Shown one piece after another: positions 52,696 through 61,354 of a stretch of 64,000 nt of DNA. Position numbers and translations under genes: made by a program. The stretch lies in NCBI GenBank assembly GCA_010909725.1, contig JAACMV010000030.1:868001-932000 (forward strand), given 5' to 3'. The first letter of the stretch is position 1. The number at the start of each line of letters is the position of its first letter. This stretch comes from Picochlorum sp. 'celeri' (Eukaryota > Chlorophyta > Trebouxiophyceae). The notes under the pieces are model-generated. The model saw only the letters and a program-made list of their open reading frames with translations. It was not told where the DNA came from and ran no database searches.

Positions 52696-53423
52696 TTACA
52701 ACAAAGAGACAATATCAGATTCAATATCTGCAGGGGTGGTTGTGCTTCCGTACCGCTTCACCACCTCTCCTGATCGATTTGCCAGAAACTTGGTAAAATT
52801 CCACTTGATGTCGTCTCCTAGGAGACCTCCTTGCTTTGCCTTTAAGTACGTCCATAATGGCTCTTCCTGAGGACCATTGACATCACCTTTCATCAACATT
52901 GGGAACTTTGCACCTTTGCGTTCCGCGAAAGATTTGATGGATGCATTACTTCCTGGCTCCTGCCCACCAAACATGTTACATGGTTGGGCAATCACCTCAA
53001 ATCCCTGCGAGTTGTACTTGTTGTACAACTCCACCAAGTCATTGTATTGTGGTGTAAACCCACACTGTGACGCGACATTCACGATCAAAAGAACCTGAAT
53101 CGCAGACAAACCATTGGTCACCGTTTATCATTGTGACATCCCCGTTCAAACGAGGCACCCCCATCCCACCTGGGTCTGCTAGAACAAGAAAACAAGGCCC
53201 GTACCTTTCCTTTGAACTGACTCATGGATACATCCTTTCCGTCGATTGTCTTCACTTGGATATCATACAGAGAGTCTGGAACAGTTTTTCCACCACCGAA
53301 CAAGGCCATTGTGCGAACAGACGAACGACGTGGGCCAGAGACTCTGGCTTGAGTGTTTATCTGGCTACGAGTGGTTCTGGCCACGTATTGGCGCATAGAA
53401 CGCTGCAAGGATACAGACTTCAT
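52696..53423 (-). CDS. GPX: glutathione peroxidase (Cys-type, plant GPX-like)
   Basis: Thiol peroxidase reducing (phospholipid) hydroperoxides. Exons 53205-53423 and 52696-53094, intron 110 nt (donor GTACGG, acceptor ATTCAG, phase 0), 205 aa. Exon 1 has a Ser/Arg-rich N-terminal extension (MKSVSLQRSMRQYVARTTRS) indicating plastid or mitochondrial targeting, then SLYDIQVKTIDGKDVSMSQF. Exon 2 begins VLLIVNVASQCGFTPQYNDL; Cys84 replaces selenocysteine. The later blocks are FEVIAQPCNMFGGQEPGSN and IKWNFTKFLANRSGEVVKRY, including the conserved Trp-Asn-Phe and a resolving-Cys region. Length and layout are those of plant GPXs that use thioredoxin. Confidence 0.93.
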
Positions 53424-53632
53424 CTCGTTATCAAATATATTACTTGTTAGGTATATTTTGATAGAATAAGTTGTGTGGATCGTGGAATGCGAAGAGATCG
53501 ATCAAATTCCACGTACGTGCCGAGATCTCCAAATGTAAAGATCTGCCTTCCTGACAAAAGAATGCTGTTTTGATCATTGGCTCAGCTGTGCACAGGTATG
53601 AAGCATATATATTGCAAATTAGATGTATAATT

Positions 53633-53984
53633 ATGGATGGAATAAAGGATGAGCGGCTAAGGCATGATGGTTTGGAGAGTTTTAGTGCAGACGGAGACTG
53701 GGATGTGCAGAAGAAGCGTAGTCCACTGGTAATGGTTGGTACGACGGTCACACTGACACAATGGTATTATATTGATGCGAAATAATGTTTTATTGGTGTT
53801 TGTAGGTGCGCTTGTGACGGGCGGTGTGCTCGTGGGTGGTTTGCTTGCTTACAGAAGTGGGAACAAAAACCTGTCACAGAGTATGATGAGAGCGCGTGTG
53901 GTTGCTCAAGGTGTGACAGTGGCACTAATGCTTGGAACCTCTGGTGCCATAGCAATGGAGAGAGGAAAACAGCATACTGCATAG
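53633..53984 (+). CDS. HIG1-domain mitochondrial inner-membrane protein
   Basis: RCF1/HIGD-type respiratory-supercomplex factor. Exons 53633-53738 and 53806-53984, intron 67 nt (donor GTACGA, acceptor TTGTAG, phase 1), 94 aa. The splice rebuilds the family phrase KKRSPLVMVGALVTGGVLVG. Then GLLAYRSGNKNLSQSMMRAR and VVAQGVTVALMLGTS follow, the R-A-R-V-x-A-Q-G-x-T-V-A motif being diagnostic. Two membrane helices make a hairpin with the conserved loop (R-x-G-N-x-x-x-S-Q-x-M-M-R-A-R). Exon 1 alone is followed by unrelated in-frame intron sequence. It converges on the hypothetical gene at 54095. Confidence 0.88.
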
Positions 53985-54094
53985 GTGTTTGTCACTGCAG
54001 TTGCTTCTGTACTCTTGATTACGCATTCTCCAAGAACATCAGCACTTTCTTGATGACTATTTCACACGAATAAAAATAATGTCAATTTGACTAC

Positions 54095-54538
54095 CTATAC
54101 ATGGCGATTTTTACTCTGATTCGTTGGAAAATTAATGTCTTTAACACACAATATTGATGTCGCCCTTGATGATTCAGGGTATGGTTCCCTGACACGAGCT
54201 CCTTCAATATCCGATACATCCATTGCGTCTCTCAAGAATCTGCCTTGTTCTTCCAACGGTGGTTCGTCAACAGGCCACACATAGGATGGATCCAAGGGAT
54301 TCCTGACATGGGTGCTCACCACAGGGACCTTAGGGCGGGCTCCTTGGACATCAACTTTCACTACTTCATGGGGACTGATGTATTGCTTCGGTTCCGATCC
54401 AGTAATACCTTTTGTTGACAAGGTCCCGTGAGGTGCCGATTGAATAGGCACACCCCCGCAATCAAAGTCAATGTTGCTCACATGAAAACTGTAGCTGTCA
54501 GAGTACTCTCCCCTCTTTTTCTTTCTTTGGTTTTCCAT
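54095..54538 (-). CDS. hypothetical protein with two D-x-x-GAR motifs
   Basis: 147 aa, single exon, no membrane helix or targeting signal. It has two related motifs, KVDVQGARPKVP and VSDIEGARVREPYP, separated by HVRNPLDPSYVWPVDEP. The N-P-L-x-P-x-Y word followed by D-I-x-G-A/S occurs as a repeating unit in conserved alveolate, algal and ciliary proteins; I use this as a likeness, not as an assignment. The N-terminus is basic (MENQRKKKRGEYSDSY). It is well formed and convergent with the HIG1 gene (110 bp), so probably a real gene. Confidence 0.6.
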   Translation of the reverse strand: MENQRKKKRGEYSDSYSFHVSNIDFDCGGVPIQSAPHGTLSTKGITGSEPKQYISPHEVVKVDVQGARPKVPVVSTHVRNPLDPSYVWPVDEPPLEEQGRFLRDAMDVSDIEGARVREPYPESSRATSILCVKDINFPTNQSKNRHV

Positions 54539-55460
54539 GGCATACTCCTTTTTCAGTACTCAAAGAGAAAGAGTTGCTTTTGTTTGTGATTTTCCATCTG
54601 ATCATGCGTCTCAAATCAGAGCCATGTCAGTCATCTGTATTGCTTGGTGGTGACATGCCCCATGCTGACCACATCAATGACTTTGACTTTGGACTCCATG
54701 TTCACTCATGACATGACTGCAGTATATGAGAGCATATACTGTCGTTAGAACACCACTCTTCGTATGTACACGTACAGAGAGGATTGCATCACGTCCTTCA
54801 AACAGTGAATGACTCTATGCATACATATGGTCCGTGTCCTCATTTGAACAAGCTGACACAGAATGGAAGTATATGCACATATATTTTAAAGATGTACATG
54901 CATGTATATCGCATACCTAGAATACAATGGTACATTGTGTGCGAGAGGGGCACCACAGTGGTCAGAGAGCCTGGACAAGCACACATATATATATGACGTG
55001 AGAAGAAGACACACTATATACTGTATGGGTGTTCGAGTTGCGTCTTCTGCGACGATCAGAAATCACGAACAGAATAGGTATGCAACCCAGAAATGTCCCG
55101 CGCAGGGAGTGGACCCACATGCAATCATGATGCTGCATGTGGGGCTGGAATGGCGGGCTATGCTATGGAGTGCATACATTGGATTGGCTCATGCAATAAG
55201 CGGAAAAGAAACCCTCAGGATCTGACATAGAGTCAAACTCAGTTCGCATTCTTGTAATCATGGCCACCACGGTGGGTATTTGTGTCTCGCACCAGTCACA
55301 GACTCTTCTTCTTCTTCTTTTTTTCTCTTCATGGATGTTTTCGTCAGACAACGTACTTGAATACAACGCAAGCTCCACTGAAATAAATGTATGCGTATAC
55401 TACTTTGATTAGAGTATTCAGATCTTGCCCACGTTGTGCACATGAACAACAGAGGCATGC
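54539..55460. other. 922-bp intergenic region
   Basis: Upstream of the hypothetical gene. It contains a short CTT run near 55303 and several CATGCATG-type palindromes. No gene, tRNA or transposon end is recognised. ORFs of 60-107 codons overlap on both strands and look random. Confidence 0.35.
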
Positions 55461-55697
55461 ATGCCTCTGAGCAAGTCTATAGGTTCCGCTCAGGCGGGTA
55501 CCGAGATCTTTTCTTACATGCTCAAAAAGTCCCAACTAAAACTTCAAAAGCCGATTGGGTATCCAATCCTCGACCCAGTCGCCGCAATATTACAATCCAA
55601 AGTAGTATCACAATGTATCAAAATACAGAGATTACGTGGCTCCCTGTGTCCGTCATGTATGAATCGAAACAATCGTACGAGTCTCTCGTCTAACTAA
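55461..55697 (+). CDS. possible 78-aa protein
   Basis: The ORF starts MPLSKSIGSAQAGTEIFSYM, continues LKKSQLKLQKPIGYPILDPV and contains a Cys pair CPSC near the end. It is basic and lacks membrane helices, and could be a small organellar protein. An overlapping 85-codon ORF in another frame weakens the case. No family is recognised. The start lies inside a GGCATGCATGCC palindrome. It sits 42 bp before the next gene start. Confidence 0.3.
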   Translation: MPLSKSIGSAQAGTEIFSYMLKKSQLKLQKPIGYPILDPVAAILQSKVVSQCIKIQRLRGSLCPSCMNRNNRTSLSSN

Positions 55698-55739
55698 TGC
55701 ATCGTCGTAGTCATTTTGACAATTTGTAGCACTTTTGGT

Positions 55740-56075
55740 ATGCTTAGAATCGTGAAATTAGGGGGTATTGGCGCTTTTTCGCTGATAGCTTGGTATACAA
55801 TCTTGTCAACGAATTTATCGGCATCGACCCACGTGATCGTCCTTTTGGTACGACAACACATAGAGATGTAATATTATTGGGGATGGACCAACAGTCTTTG
55901 TCTATTCGTGCAGAGCCCTCTGATCGCGCTCGCGTTGTTTGGGATCTACCTATTGATATCCCTCATAGTTGGTGTATTGAGGTTTAAAACCGTTCCTAAA
56001 GAAGCAGAGCTTTTACAAGAAGACATTAAAAGAGCGAGAAAAGGATTGAAAGCCAAGAAAGTGTCTGTCGAGTAA
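55740..56075 (+). CDS. 48-aa single-helix membrane protein (two exons, likely mitochondrial)
   Basis: Exon 1 (55740-55792) encodes MLRIVKLGGIGAFSLIA, a membrane helix. Exon 2 (55982-56075) encodes FKTVPKEAELLQEDIKRARK and ends KKVSVE. The inferred 189-nt intron is GTATAC...ATTGAG, phase 2. The charged tail with V-P-x-E-x-x-x-L-x-x-D-I-x-R-A-R resembles small, conserved plant and algal mitochondrial proteins of about 60 aa. The intron is the least certain part: a second open frame runs through it (55790-55987). If that frame is used the protein differs upstream of the tail. The stop codon is only 2 nt before the thioredoxin-PUB start codon. Confidence 0.55.
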
Positions 56076-56077
56076 CA

Positions 56078-56938
56078 ATGTCATACTCTGGTCGAAAGAA
56101 CTACGCAGACGGGCGCATCTTTGAACTTCAACAAGGTTCCTCAGAGTTGGAGGAGATCTTGGAGAGTGCATGGTGTTACGATTACGCCGTTCTTGTGGAT
56201 TTTGCAGCCCCATGGTGTGTTCCATGCCAGCGACTTGTCCCTGTGTTGGAGAGTCTTGCAAAACAGTTTGAAGATACTATTGCCTTTGTCAAAGTTGATT
56301 GTGAAGCGACTGCTGCAAACAAAGCATTGGCTGCATCTTATTCTATAACAGCGTATCCAACAGTGAAATTGTTCCGCGATAAGAAGGTGAAGAAACAGTT
56401 GCGTGGTCTGCAACGACGAGAACTGTTGATCCCCTTGCTAGAAGAGAGCAACGAGATGAAAAATCTTCAGAAAATAACATCAAGAGCTGGACAACAAATG
56501 GCAGAGGAGATGGCTGATAAGATGGAGTACATGAAGGAGCAAATGGAGTATGACGACTTTGTCGAGACCTCGAGAGCTTTGTCTCTGTACATGAGAAACA
56601 TTATTCTTCTGCCAGACGAAGAAAAGTACAGGCGTATTAGAATAGAGAATCGCCACTTCCAAGGGAAAATTGGCTCGAAACCGGGAGGAGTGGAATGTAT
56701 GAAGATTGTTGGGTTTGAGGAAGAGACAGACGATGATGGTCAAACATGGCTGGTGATGAATACTGTCGGCCCCTCTCTCATCCAAGTCGCCAAGCTTCTT
56801 GGCAGAGCTTTGCCGCCGTCAGTTGTTGCTCCGCCACAGGAGCCAGAGCCACAGGCTAGTACATCGGGACAAGTCTCTCCCCAGGATCTGTCACACATGT
56901 TGGCAAACATGTTCCAAAACAACAATAGAAGCAGATAA
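56078..56938 (+). CDS. thioredoxin-PUB domain fusion protein
   Basis: 286 aa, single exon. The thioredoxin fold occupies ~15-125 with active site Cys47-Val-Pro-Cys50 in VLVDFAAPWCVPCQRLVPVL and cis-Pro in SITAYPTVKLFRD. A charged Met/Glu-rich helix follows (~135-165). A PUB/PUG domain occupies ~165-240: YDDFVETSRALSLYMRNIIL, LPDEEKYRRIRIENRHFQGK and GGVECMKIVGFEEE. PUB domains bind the tail of p97/Cdc48, so the protein may bring a thiol oxidoreductase to the ubiquitin-extraction machinery; this is inferred. The C-terminus is Pro/Gln-rich. There is no signal peptide, hence cytosolic. The start is 2 nt after the upstream stop. Confidence 0.82.
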   Translation: MSYSGRKNYADGRIFELQQGSSELEEILESAWCYDYAVLVDFAAPWCVPCQRLVPVLESLAKQFEDTIAFVKVDCEATAANKALAASYSITAYPTVKLFRDKKVKKQLRGLQRRELLIPLLEESNEMKNLQKITSRAGQQMAEEMADKMEYMKEQMEYDDFVETSRALSLYMRNIILLPDEEKYRRIRIENRHFQGKIGSKPGGVECMKIVGFEEETDDDGQTWLVMNTVGPSLIQVAKLLGRALPPSVVAPPQEPEPQASTSGQVSPQDLSHMLANMFQNNNRSR

Positions 56939-56949
56939 ATATACATGCA

Positions 56950-57232
56950 TTATAACATTCCCCTCCAAAATGAGACACCTAAACTAGAACCATACAGCAC
57001 CTTCTCATTCCTAGAATGCTCTGTGACTGCTGCAGTTGATTCAGACACAGAGTGATACCCTTGCCTCTGTTTATGCTGCACGCACATACAGTCAACCATC
57101 AGCCAATCCTCCACCCACTTTTTCTTTCCATCATACCTTTTTATTCTCCTTGCAAACAACGTATACTCTGCCTCGACGTCTGACAATTCTGCAGGCATCG
57201 CATAATTTGCGAACAGAAGCCCGTACTTTCAT
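56950..57232 (-). CDS. bL36m: mitochondrial ribosomal protein bL36
   Basis: Zinc-binding large-subunit protein. Exons 57137-57232 and 56950-57075, intron 61 nt (GTATGA...GTGCAG, phase 0), 73 aa. Exon 1 reads [20 protein letters not shown] then [12 protein letters not shown]. Exon 2 continues [14 protein letters not shown]. The four zinc ligands Cys11, Cys14, Cys27 and His33 are exactly at bacterial positions. Plant mitochondrial bL36 also starts directly with MKVR and carries a C-terminal tail; here the tail is ~35 residues and ends VSFWRGML. An unspliced ORF on this strand begins at an unrelated Met inside exon 1, so the gene is easy to miss. Its 3' end is 11 bp from the thioredoxin-PUB stop. 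Confidence 0.9.
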
Positions 57233-57479
57233 AATCTAACGATGCTACAAGCACAGGTCAGGTATCTAAACGTATTAGAGTAAAATATATCAGAATTGAC
57301 CCACAGATCCGAGGTATATGGCGAGGACACACAACAACTAACGAATTAGTTTGTCCACTTCTGAACACATACATGTGCCAGACACCCTTGTCCTTTTTAT
57401 TTTACAAATTTGGCTTTGATACTTCTATATCATCATTAAAAGTTTATTGATGTGATGTTTTCAGTGGACTAGATTCCAT

Positions 57480-59507
57480 ATGACTGTGGTCCATGGAACC
57501 AACGGTTCCCCTGGCAGTTGTTTCGGAAGAGAAACAAAAAGCATTCACTGCAGGGTTCGAGCATCGCAGCCGTGTGGCATTGATGAAATAGAATGGTCCA
57601 ATTTGGACATAGCAGTGAATGTAGGATCATTGCAGTTTCATGGTGGATCCAAGAATGACCTCCTTCGTTCAGAGTCTGTACCTCGTAAGCAGAGCACATA
57701 TGTAGAAATTTCATCTGGGGGCACTGTGTTTTTTTGTCTCCTTAGATCATCACAGTGCGATATTCAAGAGAAATGTGTCGTTGTGAAATTCATATCAGAT
57801 CGTTTGCTGTGCCAGTCGGAGCAATTTGCGGGAGAAATAGCGCATATTTTGGGGATTAACAATCCATGTTCAAGAATTGTCCATCAAGAGGAGGATGTCG
57901 TTGATTCAGAGTGGAATTCAGTGCGGCGTGCGGCGTCTCTGTGTGGGAAAAGATGTGATGAGTTTGTTCATTGTATGGATACGCATGTGTCGTTTCTTGT
58001 GTTGGAGCATATACCAGGACTGCCACTGAAGGATAGCATCTCTGAGGCTGTGTCTCCTGGGAGGTTGTCTGAATCGAGTCATACGCTTGGCAAGATTCTT
58101 GCGCTGGATATGATTCTTGGAAATCCAGATAGGCTGTCGTGTGCGAGGTTATCATGGCCGGGGAACTCGTCAAATTTGGTGTTTTGTCAGAAGGGAAGGT
58201 TTCAAAATCAAATTACGTGCTTTGATGCCGTTGTGCAGAGAAAGCCCCCTCATAGTCTCACGTCAGTGGAGGACGCTGCATGTGAGCAGCTCGCTGAGTT
58301 AGCATATAATGATATAGACATTGTGTTTGAAGTGCTTGAAAATGCCTTGTTTTTGACACGTATGGAAGGCTGTGATGATGGACAAAGCATTATCACGCAT
58401 GAGGCAGCAAAATCCTGCCAGCGTGGTATGATAGAGACGTTTCAGCGGGCCATGGGGCTGCGAGGTATTTTTGAGATGCTGTATCAGCAGATTGATGACT
58501 GGATTGATGAATTTGTGCAAGATATGGAGGCCAAAGAGGAGGACAGTATGTCTCCTAGGTGTAATGAGAATGCAAAACCACCTTTTAGTCCCAGGAATGT
58601 GGAAAAATACAAGCACTCGGCGTCATTGATGACAAGCACGATTCGAACCATACAGAAAGAGGCTGGGAAAGATGAAGTTTTGAGTAAAAAATTGGAGGAT
58701 TGGAATGTACTGCTCGGATCAAAGTGTGTTGAGTTGCGCAATGCGCTTGAAAAGTGGCAGTCTCGATCATCTGATACTGGACCATGTTCGAAACGTTACG
58801 AAATGACCTTGACCACGGGGTTCTTACAGGGTATACGTCCTGTGGTTGATTTATACGAATTGAAGGTCCGATTGCAGCACATGCTGCACCGACAGAAAAT
58901 TCTTGGAGCTGCCTTGTCATCTGAATCTCCCAGCATGCTGTTCCACAATGTCTACATCTCAGGCGCCGTCGCAGCGAATAGCTTTCATGTTCTAAAAAAC
59001 ATTGGCATTACACACATTTTGAATGCCACGGAAGATCTTTTTCCTCCGGGGGATCCTCGGTCCACGTATATTGCTGATACTTTTGATGCCACACTTCGGT
59101 TGCCATTGAGGGATGATGAGGATGAGCCCATCTGGGATTATTTTGAGGAAGCAGCCCAATTTATTCAGAACTCGATCGATCAAAAGGACAAGAAGATATT
59201 AGTGCATTGCCATGCGGGTCAGAGTCGCTCATGTGCTTTGGTCATTGCGTGGTTGATCCTGAAAAGAAATCTCACCTTGAAGGATTCGGTAATCTTGGTG
59301 CAACAAGCCCGTCCTCAAGCCGCGCCTAATTCAGGATACATGAATGCCCTCGGTAGGCTTGAAGAAAGAGTACACGGAGTGAAAACGGTCAAAGTCAAAA
59401 AGACAAAGCCAGAAACTCTGACCTGTGGACACTGCGGAAAGCCTGTTGGGCTTTCAAAAAAGACGTTGGATCTTCATGTCAAGATGAAACATCCCGACGC
59501 TCTATAA
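57480..59507 (+). CDS. PHS1: PHS1-like tubulin kinase / dual-specificity phosphatase
   Basis: 675 aa, single exon. The N-terminal two thirds resemble the actin-fragmin-kinase-like domain of plant PHS1, which phosphorylates alpha-tubulin under osmotic stress: KCVVVKFISDRLLCQSEQFA, FLVLEHIPGLPLKD and the catalytic-type LALDMILGNPDRL. The C-terminal third is a MAP-kinase-phosphatase-like domain: NVYISGAVAANSFHVLKNIG, ITHILNATEDLF and the signature VHCHAGQSRSCALVIAWLIL (Cys ~576). A final zinc-finger-like CGHCGKPVGLSKKTLDLHVK with MKH gives Cys-Cys-His-His ligands. The order kinase then phosphatase is that of PHS1. Cytoplasmic regulator of microtubule dynamics by homology. Confidence 0.87.
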   Translation: MTVVHGTNGSPGSCFGRETKSIHCRVRASQPCGIDEIEWSNLDIAVNVGSLQFHGGSKNDLLRSESVPRKQSTYVEISSGGTVFFCLLRSSQCDIQEKCVVVKFISDRLLCQSEQFAGEIAHILGINNPCSRIVHQEEDVVDSEWNSVRRAASLCGKRCDEFVHCMDTHVSFLVLEHIPGLPLKDSISEAVSPGRLSESSHTLGKILALDMILGNPDRLSCARLSWPGNSSNLVFCQKGRFQNQITCFDAVVQRKPPHSLTSVEDAACEQLAELAYNDIDIVFEVLENALFLTRMEGCDDGQSIITHEAAKSCQRGMIETFQRAMGLRGIFEMLYQQIDDWIDEFVQDMEAKEEDSMSPRCNENAKPPFSPRNVEKYKHSASLMTSTIRTIQKEAGKDEVLSKKLEDWNVLLGSKCVELRNALEKWQSRSSDTGPCSKRYEMTLTTGFLQGIRPVVDLYELKVRLQHMLHRQKILGAALSSESPSMLFHNVYISGAVAANSFHVLKNIGITHILNATEDLFPPGDPRSTYIADTFDATLRLPLRDDEDEPIWDYFEEAAQFIQNSIDQKDKKILVHCHAGQSRSCALVIAWLILKRNLTLKDSVILVQQARPQAAPNSGYMNALGRLEERVHGVKTVKVKKTKPETLTCGHCGKPVGLSKKTLDLHVKMKHPDAL

Positions 59508-59935
59508 ATAAATAAAGAATATGTATCATTTTGTCGTTTTGCATACACACATGTTCATTTGAGACTTGCAGCATTGTAATTATTGTCCATGTTCATCAAG
59601 GCTGGCTACTCTTGCTGGCCCCCTTCTTTTATCGTGTTTGGCGAATCCCGATGCCGTCATAGATACATGAGAAGAGAATTCCATGAAAACCCAGAAAATC
59701 TGTCCGCAAGGATTGGTGTGCATGTTGCGAGAAACCTGGAGTTATCATCCAATGACGGAGCAGCAGACTCATCATGAGGTCATGCGTCGACTCAAAAAGG
59801 TCATCTGGACTCAAAATGACTCACCGAGACTCATTTTCAAACCTTTGGTTGAAATTATAGAAACCTCTTGACTACCATTATTTTTAAAGTGACTAATTAA
59901 ACTTTTATTTGACAGAATTTCTCAAACTATGAGAC
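59508..59935. other. intergenic PHS1 to BTB gene
   Basis: 428 bp. GACTC words recur (GTCGACTCAAAAAGG, GGACTCAAAATGACTC, GAGACTC) at 59785-59835, a possible regulatory cluster. No gene is supported. Confidence 0.35.
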
Positions 59936-61249
59936 ATGACCCCTCAGCAATGCGGACTGGACTCTCTCGCGGCAGGAGCTGCGTTTTTCGACCAAGGTCA
60001 CAGCTGTGAGACTCTCGACAAGAGTGAGATTCTTCTCCTGCTGGTTCAGAACCTGTTCTTAAAGGCACAAGGGCTTGATGATATACCAGAACCCGTAGTG
60101 ATCCGTCAAAACAATGATTTCAACATCTTCCCTTTGATTCGGCAGTTTCTCAAGGATGATTACAGGGTGAATGCTGAGAAGTTTTGGGGGATTGTAAAAA
60201 AGGCTTACAATGAGGATGATGTTTCCAAAGAGATTTGGAGGCCACGATTTCAAGGATCTCAGCTCAAGTGTTTGGGAACTGTCAGATATCCTCGCACAGC
60301 AGAAGAGTGGGAGAGACTGCATGCTGCATTGGCAGCAATGAGCCCGGCATTGGTACCACTTGTCAACCCTGATCAAGTTGCTTCGCGGATAAAGTCTTTT
60401 GTTCATGATTTTGGACAAATATGGCGATCGGAAAGACGATTCAAGTATAAAAGGCAGAGAGAGGTGGATCCTGTAACTGCTGTAGATCAAAGGTTGCCAG
60501 ATGACGAGCTTCAGTCTGTTCCCAGACCTGGTCATGGACCAACAAGAGGGCAACTACTTCCGGAAGCAGCGCGATTGCTAGACAATACGAATCAGCAACA
60601 GATAGATCATAATATAAGAATCACCGAGGCAGAGCAATTTCTTTCGCAATCCGGAGAGCCTAGCCAGACTGATAGTCAGACACTCGACAAGGGCAAAGTG
60701 ATTGCGACTCTCGTGGTGGGGGGCAAAGAATTTACAACAACAATCGGAACCTTAAACAGTGTCTCTGGATCATTCTTTTCTAAGCTGATACGATTTTCTG
60801 ATGGAGCGAGCGAATTCTTCGTCGACAGGTCTCCTTTGATGTTTGATTTTATTCTTGACTACCTGCGTGCAGTTCGATATGCTGAGCCTACAGAGTGTTT
60901 CCCTCTTCCAGATGGCATTCATGAACTCAAATTGCTACGCAGAGAATCAATATTCTACAAAATACCAGAACTTACATTTCTTGTGGAGGATAAAATCGAC
61001 AAGATGAAAATCCCCAATATTGACATTGTTGTTATTGAGACTGCATCTGTTCCCTCAGAGCAGGCTTTGAATGAAGAACTTCACATGCTTAGCAACAAAG
61101 CTGCTGCTTGGATGCAAGCCAAGGCAGAATCATTGGGTACATTGTGTGAGAAATTAGAAGTAGTATCACAAGATATACGTGTGATTGATACTGGGCCAAG
61201 CACGAAAAAAGCCCGCGTTGCCCTGACCATGCAGAATCATCATGTGTGA
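59936..61249 (+). CDS. BTB/POZ (T1-type, KCTD-like) domain protein
   Basis: 437 aa, single exon. The BTB T1 domain is at ~255-345: VIATLVVGGKEFTTTIGTLN, SGSFFSKLIRF, EFFVDRSPLMFDFILDYLRA and ELKLLRRESIFYKIPELTFL, the standard KCTD/Kv-T1 order. The N-terminal ~180 residues are helical, unknown (SEILLLLVQNLFLKAQGL; FWGIVKKAYNEDDVSKEIWR), with a basic patch RRFKYKRQRE. A C-terminal helix (VPSEQALNEELHMLSNKAAA) and a KKAR basic end follow. T1-BTB proteins often recruit Cullin 3; partner unknown. It converges on the NLP-like gene, 105 bp. Confidence 0.8.
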   Translation: MTPQQCGLDSLAAGAAFFDQGHSCETLDKSEILLLLVQNLFLKAQGLDDIPEPVVIRQNNDFNIFPLIRQFLKDDYRVNAEKFWGIVKKAYNEDDVSKEIWRPRFQGSQLKCLGTVRYPRTAEEWERLHAALAAMSPALVPLVNPDQVASRIKSFVHDFGQIWRSERRFKYKRQREVDPVTAVDQRLPDDELQSVPRPGHGPTRGQLLPEAARLLDNTNQQQIDHNIRITEAEQFLSQSGEPSQTDSQTLDKGKVIATLVVGGKEFTTTIGTLNSVSGSFFSKLIRFSDGASEFFVDRSPLMFDFILDYLRAVRYAEPTECFPLPDGIHELKLLRRESIFYKIPELTFLVEDKIDKMKIPNIDIVVIETASVPSEQALNEELHMLSNKAAAWMQAKAESLGTLCEKLEVVSQDIRVIDTGPSTKKARVALTMQNHHV

Positions 61250-61354
61250 GTTACCAATATATATGCCCTCGGGCTACACAATAAATAACTTTATGATACA
61301 AATTCAATATACATGAGAGGTAAAAAAATTTCCTATCCCCCATACAGGCAATGA

